Assembly: GCF_018129995.1 (NCBI RefSeq)
Contig: NZ_JAFCKS010000003.1
Span: 969,412-1,033,411, forward strand
Direction of reading: 5' to 3'
Source of the DNA: Bradyrhizobium sp. SZCCT0153
GTDB taxonomy: Bacteria > Pseudomonadota > Alphaproteobacteria > Rhizobiales > Xanthobacteraceae
DNA: 64,000 nt
Shown here: in pieces, positions 24,804 through 34,107 of the stretch
How positions within the stretch are numbered: the stretch's first letter is position 1
Layout: each line of letters opens with the position of its first letter
Notes under the pieces: model-generated
Told to the model about the DNA's origin: nothing
Databases searched by the model: none
Seen by the model: the letters and a program-made list of their open reading frames with translations, nothing else
Translations under genes and position numbers: made by a program

Positions 24804-26549
24804 ATGACTTCTATGAACGACAACAGATCTTCCGGCGCGAGCGAAGCCGAACTCGGATTTCTCAAGGAAATCGTTAGAATGCTGCCTGCCGGCCTGACCG
24901 TGCAGGACGCGCAAGGCGAACTTCTCCTGGTCAACGATGTCGCCGCCGCCCAGCTCGGCATGGACGGCAGCCGTCCCTCACCCGACCTCGCGCCGCGCCG
25001 GGAGGCCTGCCGCCAGGCCCTGAACTCCGGCCGGCCGGTCGTCTCCGAGGAAGCGCTCCACGACGGGACCGCACGCCAGGTGCTGCTGACCACCCATCGT
25101 CCGGTCCGCCTCGACGGACGCGAGCTCTTGATCTCGGCCTCCTCCGACATCACCGAGCAGAAGAATTTCGAGGACCAGCTGTTCCGCTCGGCCTATTTCG
25201 ACGAGCTGACCGGCCTGCCCTCGCGGCGCGTGATCGAACATCGCGCCGCCAGCCTGCTCGCGCAGAGTCGCGGCGGCGAACGCTTTGCGCTCGCCTTCCT
25301 CGACGTCGACAATTTCAAGCACATCAACGACTATTACGGCCATGCCGTCGGCGACGCGCTGCTGGTCGAGCTGTCGAAGCGGCTCGGGCGCGACTTGCGC
25401 GATTCGGATATGCTGTCGCGCATCTCCGGCGACGAATTCCTGCTGCTGCTCTCCCCGATCCAGAGCCAGGAGGAAGTCGCCGAATTCATGCAGTCGACGC
25501 TGGAGCGGCTGACGGCGCCGTTCTTCATCGACAATTCGGAAGTCTTCGCCTCCACCTCCGTCGGCGTCAGCCTGTATCCCGATCACGGACGCAGCTTCGA
25601 GACGCTGCGCCAGAATGCGGACATCGCGATGTACCGCATCAAGAACAACGGCAAGGGAACGGCGGCCTTCTTCGATTCCGGCATGGAGCGCGAGGCGCTG
25701 GCGCGAACGAAGATCGAGCAGTCGCTGCGGCTCGCGATCCTCGAGAAGCGCTTCTGCTGCGCCTTCCAGACCAAGGTCGACATCCGCACCCAGGCCGTGA
25801 AGGGCATCGAGGCCCTGGTGCGGCTGCGCGACGACGAGGGCGTGATCCAGGCGCCCGGCTCGTTCATCAATCTTGCGGGCGAGCTCGGGCTGATCGACGA
25901 GCTGACCCATCTCGTGCTCGCCGAGATCGTCAAATCGGTCGACCTGATCAACGAGAGCTTCGGCGCGGAAGCGACCATCAGCATCAACGTCGCGGCCAAG
26001 CAGGCCGGCAACCCCGAATTCATGCGCAGCTTTGCGCAGGCGCTGGACGACACCGGCTTTCCGCAACGCTTCATGATCGAGGTGACGGAAGATGCCTTCG
26101 TCGCCAAGAATCATTTCCAGGCCGAGATCCTGCCGATGTTCCGCAAGCTCGGCGTCGGCATCTCGATCGACGATTTCGGCACCGGCTATTCGTCGCTCTC
26201 GGCGCTCGCCGACATCACCGCCGACGAGATCAAGATCGACCGCTCCTTCATCACCGACATCCATCAACGCCCGCGCAGCCAGGGCATCTTGCGCGCGATC
26301 GAATCCCTGAGCGAAGCGCTCGGGATGACCGTGATCGCCGAAGGCATCGAATCCTACGAGGAACTCGCCTATCTCCAGGCCGCAACCAAGATCCGCTACG
26401 CCCAGGGCTATTACTTCGCCCGGCCGATCTTCCTGGAGGAGTTGAAGCTCGCAACGCCCGTCTCGAGCGAGGCGCGCGCGAGCGTCGCAAGCCGGCCGCA
26501 CCAGCACAACCGCCAGGGCTATTCGCGGGCGAGCGGGTATCGGCGGTAA
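24804..26549 (+). CDS. PAS-GGDEF-EAL cyclic-di-GMP protein
   Basis: The 581-aa cytoplasmic protein has an N-terminal PAS domain (ending SSDITEQKNFEDQL), a GGDEF domain and an EAL domain. The signature loop is SGDEF (208-212), with Ser for the first Gly, and an inhibitory-site RDSD five residues before it. The EAL motif is intact (EALVRL, Glu336) and DDFGTGYSS, with metal-binding DD, is present. It may synthesise or degrade c-di-GMP, or GGDEF may be regulatory. ATG 24804 (MTSMNDN) is preferred over the upstream frame extension; ATG 24813 is also possible. It is the first of three c-di-GMP genes in a row. Confidence 0.92.
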   Translation: MTSMNDNRSSGASEAELGFLKEIVRMLPAGLTVQDAQGELLLVNDVAAAQLGMDGSRPSPDLAPRREACRQALNSGRPVVSEEALHDGTARQVLLTTHRPVRLDGRELLISASSDITEQKNFEDQLFRSAYFDELTGLPSRRVIEHRAASLLAQSRGGERFALAFLDVDNFKHINDYYGHAVGDALLVELSKRLGRDLRDSDMLSRISGDEFLLLLSPIQSQEEVAEFMQSTLERLTAPFFIDNSEVFASTSVGVSLYPDHGRSFETLRQNADIAMYRIKNNGKGTAAFFDSGMEREALARTKIEQSLRLAILEKRFCCAFQTKVDIRTQAVKGIEALVRLRDDEGVIQAPGSFINLAGELGLIDELTHLVLAEIVKSVDLINESFGAEATISINVAAKQAGNPEFMRSFAQALDDTGFPQRFMIEVTEDAFVAKNHFQAEILPMFRKLGVGISIDDFGTGYSSLSALADITADEIKIDRSFITDIHQRPRSQGILRAIESLSEALGMTVIAEGIESYEELAYLQAATKIRYAQGYYFARPIFLEELKLATPVSSEARASVASRPHQHNRQGYSRASGYRR

Positions 26550-26740
26550 CCTCCCGGGCCTTCACCGTTGCGGCGCCGACAAGAGCGGCGCTATTCATTT
26601 TAAACCGCTGTTGATGATGCAATGCAGCGGCGCGCTGGATAAGACCGTGATCGCGCAACGAGATTAATGCTTAGGTAACTGGTTTTGCTAAGGTTTGCGC
26701 CATTTGTGCGGTGTATTCCTGTCCCTCCAGGGAGGGGGGA

Positions 26741-29700
26741 ATGCTCCAGGTCATTGCAGGCATTGCAGCCGGAATATTCCTAGCCGCGAGGAACGGCTGG
26801 GAGGCCGTCATTCGGCGCGGACCGGTGCTGTGGCTGACCCTGTGCGGCGTGTTGCTGGTCGCGGGGATCTTCGCCGTGACCGCCATGGCGGTCGGCGAAT
26901 TTCGCGAACGAACCCTCGCCAACCGCGAGCGCGAGCTGGAAAACACCGTGCAGCTGATCGCGCGGCACTTTGATCAGCAATTCGAAGATTCCGACGTCGT
27001 CGCCGCCGATGTGATCGGGCAGATGAACCTGCCGGAGATCACCTCGCCCGGGATGTTCCGTGAGCGCATGTCCGGACCGGTGACGAACCAGATGCTGCGC
27101 AGCAAGATCAGCTCCGTGTCCTATCTCGGCGACATCGCGATCTACGATGCCGACGGCGAGCTGATCAACTGGTCGCGGGCCCAGCCGCTGCCCAAGATCA
27201 ACATCTCCTCGCGCGCCTATTTTCAGACGTTCAAATCGAATCCGATGGCCGAACCGGTGGTGCTGGAGTCGGTCCGCAGCTTCATCATCGGCAAATGGAC
27301 CACGGTCGTCGCGCGCCGGCTGAACGGCGCGGACGGCACCTTCTTCGGCGCGATGGTCAGACGGATCGATCCGGACAGCTACCAGAACTACTTCGCATCC
27401 GTGGCGCTTGCCGAAGGCACGGCGATCTCGCTGTTCGACCGCGAAGGCAAGATGCTGGCGCGCTACCCGCATGTCGAGGAGCTGATCGGCAGGAACTTCA
27501 AGGACGCGCCGTTGATGCGCAAGATGCTGGCCGAAGGCGGCCGGCACACGCTGCGCGTCAAGGGTCCGATCGACGGCGAGGATCGCCTCGGCTCGGGGGC
27601 GTCGCTTTCGCATTTCCCGCTGGTCATCGTCGCGACCAGCACCACGAGCGCCGCGTTGGCCGACTGGCGGCAGCAGACCGGCTTCATGATCACCACAGCG
27701 ACGCTTTCGGCGGCCGCGATCGCGCTGATCCTGTTCCTGATCATCCGTCAGATCAACCGGCAGAACCGCGAGGCCCAGCGGCGGCTGGAGGCGGAGCGGC
27801 AGCGGCTCGACACTGCGCTGAACAATATGTCCCAGGGGCTGATCCTGTACGATGCCGATGGGTACATCGTCACCTGCAATCGCCGCTATGCCGACATGTT
27901 CGGCCTCTCCCACGACGTCATCAAACCCGGCTGCCACATCCACGAAGCGATGCACCACCGCAAGGAGTGCAATGCGTTCAGCGGCAACGTCGAGGAATTT
28001 TGCGCCGAGGTCATGAGCGGCGTCGCCGAAGGCAAGGTCGCCACCCGGACCCATCAATTGCCCAACGGCCGCGCCTTCCAGGTCATCAACACCCCGCTTG
28101 CGCAGGGCGGATGGGTCGCGACGATCGAGGAGATCACCGAGCGGCGCAATCTGGAGCAGGAACGCGACCGCAACTACACGTTCCTGCGCGAGATCGTCGA
28201 CCATATCCCCTCACAGATCACGGTGAAGGACGCCCGGACGCGGCAATATCTCCTGATCAACCGGACCGCCGAAGAGCAATTCGGCCAGTCGCGGGAAACC
28301 GTGGTCGGCAAGACGCCCTTCGACGTCTACCCGGAGGAGACGGCAAGACGCGTCACCGATGACGACAGCGACGCGTTGCAAGCCACCGACACTGGATTGT
28401 TCAAGGACGAGCATCCCTGGCCGAGCCTGACCAAGGGGATGCGCTATATCACCTCGACGCGGATCAGCATCCGCGATGGGTCCGGCGAGCCGCAGTATCT
28501 CATCAGCGTCGTCGACGACGTCACCGAGCGCCGTCGCGCCGACGAGAAGATCGCGCATATGGCGCATTACGATGCGCTGACCGACCTGCCCAACCGCACG
28601 CTGTTCCGCGAGCAGATCGAGCGCGAGCTGGCGAAGGTCCCCGGCGGCGGACAGTTCGCGCTGCTCTATATCGACGTCGACGAGTTCAAGGGCATCAACG
28701 ATTCGCTCGGCCATCACGTCGGCGACGAGCTGTTGAAGGCGATCGCGGGCCGCCTCCGCGGCTGCCTCAAGAGGGGCGACCTGATCGCACGGCTCGGCGG
28801 CGACGAATTCGCGGTGATCCAGACCGGGATCGAATCGTCTGCCGATGTGCTGTCGTTCGTGACGCGGATCTACGAGGCGATCCGCCGGCCCTATCATTGC
28901 TTCGGCCATCAGCTCTCCACCGATGCCAGCATCGGCATCGCGCTGGCGCCGCAGGATGGCAACGATCTCGACCAGCTCATCAAGAATGCCGACCTCGCGA
29001 TGTACGGCGCCAAGGCCGAAGGACGCCGCACCCACCGTTTCTTCGAGCCGGAGATGGATGCGTGCGCCAAGGCGCGCCTCTCCCTGGAGCAGGATTTGCG
29101 CCAGGCCCTGGTCGACGGCGGTTTCGAGATCCACTACCAGCCGCTGGTCGACCTGCGCTCGGGCGAAGTCGCCGGCTGCGAGGCGCTGCTGCGCTGGCGG
29201 CATCCCGAGCGCGGCATGGTATCGCCGGCGGAGTTCATTCCGATCGCCGAGGACACCGGCCTGATCAACGAGCTCGGCGACTGGGTGCTGCGCATGGCCT
29301 GCAACGAGGCCGCGACCTGGCCGGGGCATGTGCGCGTCGCGGTCAACGTCTCGCCGGTACAGCTCAAATGCGACACGCTGGCGCTGCGGATCGCCGGCGC
29401 GCTCGCCGCCTCGGGGCTCGCCCCGTCCCGGCTCGAGCTCGAAATCACCGAAGCCGTGCTGATCCGCGACGACGAGGCGGCGCTTTCGATCCTGCACCAG
29501 CTCCGCGCGATCGGCGTGCGCATCGCGCTCGACGATTTCGGCACCGGTTACTCCTCGCTGAGCTATTTGAAGCGTTTCCCGTTCGACAAGATCAAGATCG
29601 ACCGCTGCTTCGTCGCCGACATCGCGGAGACGAGCGGCGCGCCCGTGATCGTGCAGGCGGTGGTGAACATCGCCGCCGCCAGCAACATGACCACGGTCGC

Positions 29701-29854
29701 CGAGGGCGTCGAGACCGAGGCCCAGCGCGAGATTCTGCGCGCGCTCGGCTGCACCCAGATGCAGGGCTATCTGTTCAGCAAACCGAAGCCGGCCAACGAG
29801 GTGCGAAAACTGTTCGGCCCGGGCGATGCTTTGCCCGTGGCGGCGGTGGCCTGA
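26741..29854 (+). CDS. Membrane sensor PAS-PAS-GGDEF-EAL protein
   Basis: The 1037-aa protein has a first membrane helix (VLWLTLCGVLLVAGIFAVTA), a large periplasmic sensor region of about 280 residues resembling dCache, and a second helix (TATLSAAAIALILFLIIRQI). Two PAS domains follow, then GGDEF (intact, 686-690) and EAL (Glu814 in CEALLRWRHPERG; DDFGTGYSS). The inhibitory-site position reads KRGD, so feedback inhibition may be weak. ATG 26741 has a very strong SD (GGGAGGGGGGA), which decides the start over the frame-open region from 26711. It is probably a signal-dependent switch between c-di-GMP synthesis and breakdown. The next gene starts one base after its stop. Confidence 0.93.
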   Translation: MLQVIAGIAAGIFLAARNGWEAVIRRGPVLWLTLCGVLLVAGIFAVTAMAVGEFRERTLANRERELENTVQLIARHFDQQFEDSDVVAADVIGQMNLPEITSPGMFRERMSGPVTNQMLRSKISSVSYLGDIAIYDADGELINWSRAQPLPKINISSRAYFQTFKSNPMAEPVVLESVRSFIIGKWTTVVARRLNGADGTFFGAMVRRIDPDSYQNYFASVALAEGTAISLFDREGKMLARYPHVEELIGRNFKDAPLMRKMLAEGGRHTLRVKGPIDGEDRLGSGASLSHFPLVIVATSTTSAALADWRQQTGFMITTATLSAAAIALILFLIIRQINRQNREAQRRLEAERQRLDTALNNMSQGLILYDADGYIVTCNRRYADMFGLSHDVIKPGCHIHEAMHHRKECNAFSGNVEEFCAEVMSGVAEGKVATRTHQLPNGRAFQVINTPLAQGGWVATIEEITERRNLEQERDRNYTFLREIVDHIPSQITVKDARTRQYLLINRTAEEQFGQSRETVVGKTPFDVYPEETARRVTDDDSDALQATDTGLFKDEHPWPSLTKGMRYITSTRISIRDGSGEPQYLISVVDDVTERRRADEKIAHMAHYDALTDLPNRTLFREQIERELAKVPGGGQFALLYIDVDEFKGINDSLGHHVGDELLKAIAGRLRGCLKRGDLIARLGGDEFAVIQTGIESSADVLSFVTRIYEAIRRPYHCFGHQLSTDASIGIALAPQDGNDLDQLIKNADLAMYGAKAEGRRTHRFFEPEMDACAKARLSLEQDLRQALVDGGFEIHYQPLVDLRSGEVAGCEALLRWRHPERGMVSPAEFIPIAEDTGLINELGDWVLRMACNEAATWPGHVRVAVNVSPVQLKCDTLALRIAGALAASGLAPSRLELEITEAVLIRDDEAALSILHQLRAIGVRIALDDFGTGYSSLSYLKRFPFDKIKIDRCFVADIAETSGAPVIVQAVVNIAAASNMTTVAEGVETEAQREILRALGCTQMQGYLFSKPKPANEVRKLFGPGDALPVAAVA

Positions 29855-29855
29855 G

Positions 29856-30911
29856 ATGGCGAAGCCGAGCAAAACTTCAGCCCAGACCGTCGACGTTGCG
29901 GATTCCTATGCCGTGCGGCTGATGCAGCATCTGGTGGTGCCGACTTTCGTGATCGATCCGAAGCGTCGCGTCGTGATCTGGAACCGGGCCTGCGAGCGGC
30001 TGACCGGGGTCGCCGCCTCCGAGGTGATCGGCACGACGAAACACTGGCAGGCCTTCTACGAGACCAGGCGCCCTTGCCTCGCCGATCTCGTCGCGCTCGA
30101 CCGTCCCGAACAACTTCCCGAGTTCTATTCGGAATATGCGGCGCGCGGCCATAACGGACTCGGCTTCAGCGCCGAGAACTGGTGCGTGATGCCCAAGCTC
30201 GGCAGCCAGCTCTATCTCGCCATCGACGCCGGCCCGATCCACGACGAGGCCGGCCACCTGATCGCCGTGGTGGAGACGCTGCGCGACCTCACCGACCAGA
30301 AGCGCGCCGAGATGACGTTGAAGGAGCTTGCCACCAAGGACGGGCTGACCGGCCTGTCGAACCGCCGCTCGTTCGACCAGATGCTGATGAGCGAATGGGC
30401 CCGCGCCCAGCGGACGCGGAAGCCGATGGCGCTGCTGTTCGTCGATGTCGATCATTTCAAGCTGTTCAACGACCGGCACGGCCACCAGAGCGGCGACGAA
30501 TGCCTGCGCGCGGTCGCCGCCGTCGTCAGCCGCCATGCCGTGCGCCCGCTCGACCTCGCCAGCCGCTATGGCGGGGAGGAATTCGCGCTGATCCTGCCGG
30601 ACATGGATTGCGACGCCGCCTGCACCATCGCCGACGAGATCCGAAGCGCCGTCATGGCCTTGCGGATCGCCCACGGCGCCGAGGGGGCCGCCGACCACGT
30701 CACCCTCAGCGTCGGCGTCGCCAGCCACATTCCGGGCGAATCCGACGGCGGCCCCGACCGACTGCTGGGCGCGGCCGACGAGGCGCTCTATGCGGCCAAA
30801 CGGCTCGGGCGCAACCGTGTCATCTGCGCCGAACGCGTGCTCGCCGAATTCGCCGGCCTCGGGCGGGATCCCGCGGCGGTTCCGGCGCCTTTCCGGCGCA
30901 AAACGGCCTAG
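29856..30911 (+). CDS. PAS-GGEEF diguanylate cyclase
   Basis: The 351-aa soluble protein has an N-terminal PAS domain (LVVPTFVIDPKRRVVIWNRACERLTG to VVETLRDLTDQKRAE) and a GGDEF-type domain with an active GGEEF loop (239-243). The inhibitory site RPLD lies exactly five residues upstream, so product feedback inhibition is expected. It lacks an EAL domain, so it is a dedicated cyclase. ATG 29856 follows the previous stop with one base between (TGAGATG), which implies translational coupling with the membrane GGDEF-EAL protein. tRNA-Arg follows 60 bases downstream. Confidence 0.94.
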   Translation: MAKPSKTSAQTVDVADSYAVRLMQHLVVPTFVIDPKRRVVIWNRACERLTGVAASEVIGTTKHWQAFYETRRPCLADLVALDRPEQLPEFYSEYAARGHNGLGFSAENWCVMPKLGSQLYLAIDAGPIHDEAGHLIAVVETLRDLTDQKRAEMTLKELATKDGLTGLSNRRSFDQMLMSEWARAQRTRKPMALLFVDVDHFKLFNDRHGHQSGDECLRAVAAVVSRHAVRPLDLASRYGGEEFALILPDMDCDAACTIADEIRSAVMALRIAHGAEGAADHVTLSVGVASHIPGESDGGPDRLLGAADEALYAAKRLGRNRVICAERVLAEFAGLGRDPAAVPAPFRRKTA

Positions 30912-30970
30912 CGGGGTGCAGCGGGAAGCGGTTGCCCGCCCCTCGCCAATCGGCTACATGAAGCCTCGTT

Positions 30971-31047
30971 GCACCCGTAGCTCAGCTGGATAGAGCGTTG
31001 CCCTCCGAAGGCAAAGGTCACACGTTCGAATCGTGTCGGGTGCGCCA
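30971..31047 (+). tRNA. tRNA-Arg(CCG)
   Basis: The 77-base cloverleaf has acceptor arms GCACCCG and CGGGTGC, a D-arm GCTCAGCTGGATAGAGC, anticodon stem TTGCC/GGCAA with loop CTCCGAA (anticodon CCG, reading CGG), and a T-arm ACACG-TTCGAAT-CGTGT. The discriminator is G and CCA is encoded. Every stem pairs fully. Confidence 0.97.
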
Positions 31048-31139
31048 GTCTCTTCCGTTGCGCGCTGGAGGCACCCTCACCCGAGTTGTCCTTGTGATAG
31101 CTCGCGTTGGAGGCATCGTCTGCTCAGCCGAGGACACGC

Positions 31140-31349
31140 TCAGGTCAGCATCGAGATGATCGCCTGGATCTGGTCGGAAGCCGACGTCACCAGTCCGTCG
31201 TACGACGTCTGACCGTGTGCGGCCGCCTTCAGGATGCATTCGGCTACGGCCGCTTTCAGGCCGAAGACCGATTGATCAGAGGGCACGCTCGCCATCACGG
31301 CCTCTAGCGCCCGACGCATGGTCTGAATGAACTCGGAGCTGTATTGCAT
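31140..31349 (-). CDS. Small conserved-looking hypothetical protein (69 aa)
   Basis: I do not recognise a family. The product MQYSSEFIQTMRRALEAVMA... is mostly helical, with acidic and alanine-rich stretches and no membrane segment or metal motif. The strong SD GGAGGAC seven bases before ATG 31349, and codon use like that of neighbouring genes, support a real gene. It is monocistronic, facing away from the tRNA gene. I have a memory of similar short ORFs in Bradyrhizobium but cannot confirm it. Confidence 0.6.
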   Translation of the reverse strand: MQYSSEFIQTMRRALEAVMASVPSDQSVFGLKAAVAECILKAAAHGQTSYDGLVTSASDQIQAIISMLT

Positions 31350-31602
31350 TGGCTGTCCTCCGCAGATTCATATTAGATCGCGTGCCCATGCTTGCCACTC
31401 ACAAGCCTGAGATTGCTCTTTGATGCATCCAACATGGATGGTCGGGAACCTCAATTCAACGGAGCCGCAGCCGACGTTCGGCATCTGGGCCGAACCGACG
31501 GGACTCTCGGCGAATGCAGAAAGCCGCACAGCGCGCTCGCTGTGCGAAGGGACGGTGGCGGGATTTTCAGACTCGCCACCGAAGGTCGATCCGCCGAGCC
31601 GA

Positions 31603-31896
31603 TCAATGTCTCATGTGCCCGAACACGACGATCACGCCGGTCGGCTCGGGTTCGTGCGCCATCAGGCGCGTCAGGTCGGAATCGCCCCAGTCGGCAAGGC
31701 TGACGACTTCGCCGCTCTCGCGGTCGGCACCGGGCGACGCCGCGGGCTCGAGGACCTTCAGTCCCATCTCGTCGACGAAGAAGGTGTGCTCGCCGAACAT
31801 GCTGTTGAGCTGCGGCATGGCGGGATGCTCGTCGGGCAGCACCTGAGCGCCGAGCTGGTTGACGGTCTGCTTCACCTGTTCGGATGTGAGCTTCAT
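31603..31896 (-). CDS. Hypothetical protein (97 aa)
   Basis: No family is recognised. The product begins MKLTSEQVKQTVNQLGAQVLPDEHPAM and contains FGEHTFFVDEMGLKVLEP followed by an acidic and valine-rich end (TGVIVVFGHMRH). It has no membrane segment. ATG 31896 has GGAG six bases upstream; the ATG at 31917 would add seven residues and lacks an SD. The 250 bases between this gene and the small gene at 31140 contain no other ORF of note. Confidence 0.6.
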   Translation of the reverse strand: MKLTSEQVKQTVNQLGAQVLPDEHPAMPQLNSMFGEHTFFVDEMGLKVLEPAASPGADRESGEVVSLADWGDSDLTRLMAHEPEPTGVIVVFGHMRH

Positions 31897-32102
31897 GAGC
31901 TGCTCCGTTTCTGTCATGTCGGTTTCATTGAGCCGAGCCAGAGCGGGTGTTCCCTGCGCCGATGTTCGCCTGGCTCAAGCTCCCGAACGGGTGCTGCGCA
32001 CAAATGTTCCGACAGAAATGCATTTCGTGATCGCGCGCCGCATCTGCCGCGCGCGCGGCACGAGATCGCCACAGGATACACAAGATCTGCGCGGGGACAG
32101 CG

Positions 32103-32396
32103 CTAGTCGACGGCTTCTACGATCCGGATGTCGCGGTCGGCACCGTCTCCGAGCAGGTCGTGAGCGGCCTGATAGGCCGGACTCGCATAGGCAGCCCTGG
32201 CGCTCTCGACGCTGTCGAACTCGATGAGAACGACGCGTTCCATCTGACCGAGCTCGAAGGCCGCGGCCGGCATCCCGCGTGCCAGCACACGGCCGCCGGC
32301 CGCCTCGATCGCCGGACGCGACAATTTGGCATAGGCCGCCATGGCGTCGGGGTTCTTGATCGCACGGTAGGCGGCGATCCAATAGGCTTTGGCCAT
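32103..32396 (-). CDS. DUF1330 domain-containing protein
   Basis: The 97-aa protein MAKAYWIAAYRAIKNPDAMAAY... with GGRVLARGMPAAAFELGQMERVVLIEFDSVESARAAYASPAYQAA is a textbook DUF1330 protein, a dimeric alpha-beta barrel related to NIPSNAP. Its enzymatic role is unknown. It lies 28 bases downstream of the 3-methyladenine glycosylase gene on the same strand, so the two probably form an operon. The gene upstream at position 1-394 is a distant second member. Confidence 0.9.
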   Translation of the reverse strand: MAKAYWIAAYRAIKNPDAMAAYAKLSRPAIEAAGGRVLARGMPAAAFELGQMERVVLIEFDSVESARAAYASPAYQAAHDLLGDGADRDIRIVEAVD

Positions 32397-32424
32397 TCCT
32401 GTTCTCCTGATTTCCAGTGACCCG

Positions 32425-33111
32425 CTACTCGCTTCGGTTCTCGCCCACCGACAGCGCGCAGATACGTGACAGATATGTGTAGGACAGACCGGTCTCCTCG
32501 GCCCAGGCGTTGAACTGCGCCTGGACCTTGGCTAGATCGCCCTTCGATTTCACCTCTTCGGCAATGTCGAGACCCGCATCGCGCAGGCAGGCCACCACGT
32601 CCTTCGAGGTGACGAACCCGTCCCAGCCGACGAAGCGCAGCAGCATCTGGCCGGTGTTGCCGCCGAGACGGCTGCCGCGCCTGGTGAGGAGATCGAGCAG
32701 GCCGATCTCGTCGGACGGCGGCCATTTCGCCAGAAATCTGCCGAAGCTGCCGTGCTCTTTCGCGATCGCCTGCACGAAGGCGGCATTGTCGCGCACCGAC
32801 ATGATCTTGGCGCCGTTGCGCACGATGCGCGCGTCGCGCAGCAGGCCCTCCCAATAATCCTCGGGCTGGAAGGTGAGCTCGGCCGGCTGGAAGCGCAGGA
32901 ACGCGTCCTCAAAGCCGTCCCATTTCGTCTCGATCACGCTCCAGGCAAAGCCCGCGCAAAACACGCGCCTCGTCATCTCGGCGAGGATGCGGTCGTCGCC
33001 AAGCTTCGCCAGCCTCTTCAGGTCGGGCTTGTCGGGCATCAGCCTGTCCAGCGCCTTGGGTCCGCCCTTGCGCTTCTCGGCGCGGGCACGGATGGTCTTG
33101 AAAGAGGTCAT
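32425..33111 (-). CDS. DNA-3-methyladenine glycosylase I family protein
   Basis: The 228-aa protein matches the Tag-like HhH-GPD family that removes 3-methyladenine from alkylated DNA. The segments RVFCAGFAWSVIETKWDGFEDAF, RNGAKIMSVRDNAAFVQ and GGNTGQMLLRF are family-type; the N-terminus and zinc-ligand cysteines of classical E. coli Tag are not obvious. It may therefore be a divergent, zinc-less subgroup. It is cytoplasmic and likely co-transcribed with the downstream DUF1330 gene. Confidence 0.8.
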   Translation of the reverse strand: MTSFKTIRARAEKRKGGPKALDRLMPDKPDLKRLAKLGDDRILAEMTRRVFCAGFAWSVIETKWDGFEDAFLRFQPAELTFQPEDYWEGLLRDARIVRNGAKIMSVRDNAAFVQAIAKEHGSFGRFLAKWPPSDEIGLLDLLTRRGSRLGGNTGQMLLRFVGWDGFVTSKDVVACLRDAGLDIAEEVKSKGDLAKVQAQFNAWAEETGLSYTYLSRICALSVGENRSE

Positions 33112-33279
33112 GCGGACACGAGCGGGTGAGGGTGCGCCAAGACTTCAGACACGACATCAGAATTCGACGAACCGGTCCAGCCCCGCGATTGACGGGAGGC
33201 GGCGGCCGTGCTGGTCTGCTTCTTGCCTTACGACATTTTGCAATTCCCAGACATTTTCAATCTCGCAAACGGATTTTCA

Positions 33280-34107
33280 ATGCGCTGCCTGGTCGTGGCC
33301 GACCTGCACTATTCACTGCCGCAGCTCGACTGGCTGGTCAGCGCGGCTCCGCAATTCGACCTCGTGATCTTCGCCGGCGATGCGCTCGACATCGGCTCGA
33401 TGGTGGATTTCCGCGCGCAGATCGTGGTGGTGAAGAAGTACCTGACGCTTCTTGCCGACACCACCCGCGTCATCCTCTGCTCCGGCAATCACGACCTCGA
33501 CGAGCGCAATGCGGAGGGCGAGAAGATCTCGCGCTGGATCTCGGAGGTGCGCGAGCTGGGCATTGCCTGCGACGGCGACGACCTCACCCTCGGCGACACG
33601 CTGTTCACGGTGTGCCCGTGGTGGGATGGGCCGATGGTCAAGCAGCGCCTCGCCGACCAGTTGCGCGACGCCGCCGTCAGCCGGCCGCAGCGCTGGATCT
33701 GGGTGCATCATGCGCCGCCGGCGAATTCACCGACGAGCTGGGGCGGCAAGCGTTTCTTCGGCGATGTCGAGCTGGTGCAATGGATCATGCAGTACCAGCC
33801 CTCGATGGTGATCTCGGGCCACGTGCATCAGTCGCCCTTCATCCCCGACGGTTCGTGGTTCGACCGGCTGGGCCAGACCTGGGTGTTCAATACCGGCCTG
33901 CAACCGGGCCGGCCGCCGACGCATATCGTGCTGGACCTCGATGCGAACAAGGCATTCTGGCTGGCGGCGGGCGAAGCGCAGTGGATCGATCTCGCCGCGC
34001 CGCTGAAGCGACCGGCTTGCCATGTCGAGGAGCCGCCGGACTGGCTCACATCCTTGGATCGGATTGTCGATCCGAGCCTGGCGAGACCTCAAGCGGCGGC
34101 AGGTTGA
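33280..34107 (+). CDS. Metallophosphoesterase
   Basis: The 275-aa calcineurin-like phosphoesterase has the five metal-binding blocks: VVADLHY (D-x-H), FAGDALDIG (GD), GNHDLDE (GNHD), the WVHHAPP histidine and SGHVHQSPF (GHxH). It is cytoplasmic with no signal peptide. Substrate is unresolved, since members hydrolyse cyclic nucleotides, UDP-diacylglucosamine or phosphoproteins. ATG 33280 (MRCLVVADLHYSL) is chosen because the upstream 24 residues are not family-like. Its 3' end overlaps the end of the convergent cNMP-binding gene by 62 bases. Confidence 0.88.
   Translation: MRCLVVADLHYSLPQLDWLVSAAPQFDLVIFAGDALDIGSMVDFRAQIVVVKKYLTLLADTTRVILCSGNHDLDERNAEGEKISRWISEVRELGIACDGDDLTLGDTLFTVCPWWDGPMVKQRLADQLRDAAVSRPQRWIWVHHAPPANSPTSWGGKRFFGDVELVQWIMQYQPSMVISGHVHQSPFIPDGSWFDRLGQTWVFNTGLQPGRPPTHIVLDLDANKAFWLAAGEAQWIDLAAPLKRPACHVEEPPDWLTSLDRIVDPSLARPQAAAG

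Noticed and set aside
30971..31047. Integration site for a mobile element at tRNA-Arg
   Set aside because: No integrase gene or direct repeat of the tRNA 3' end is visible downstream.
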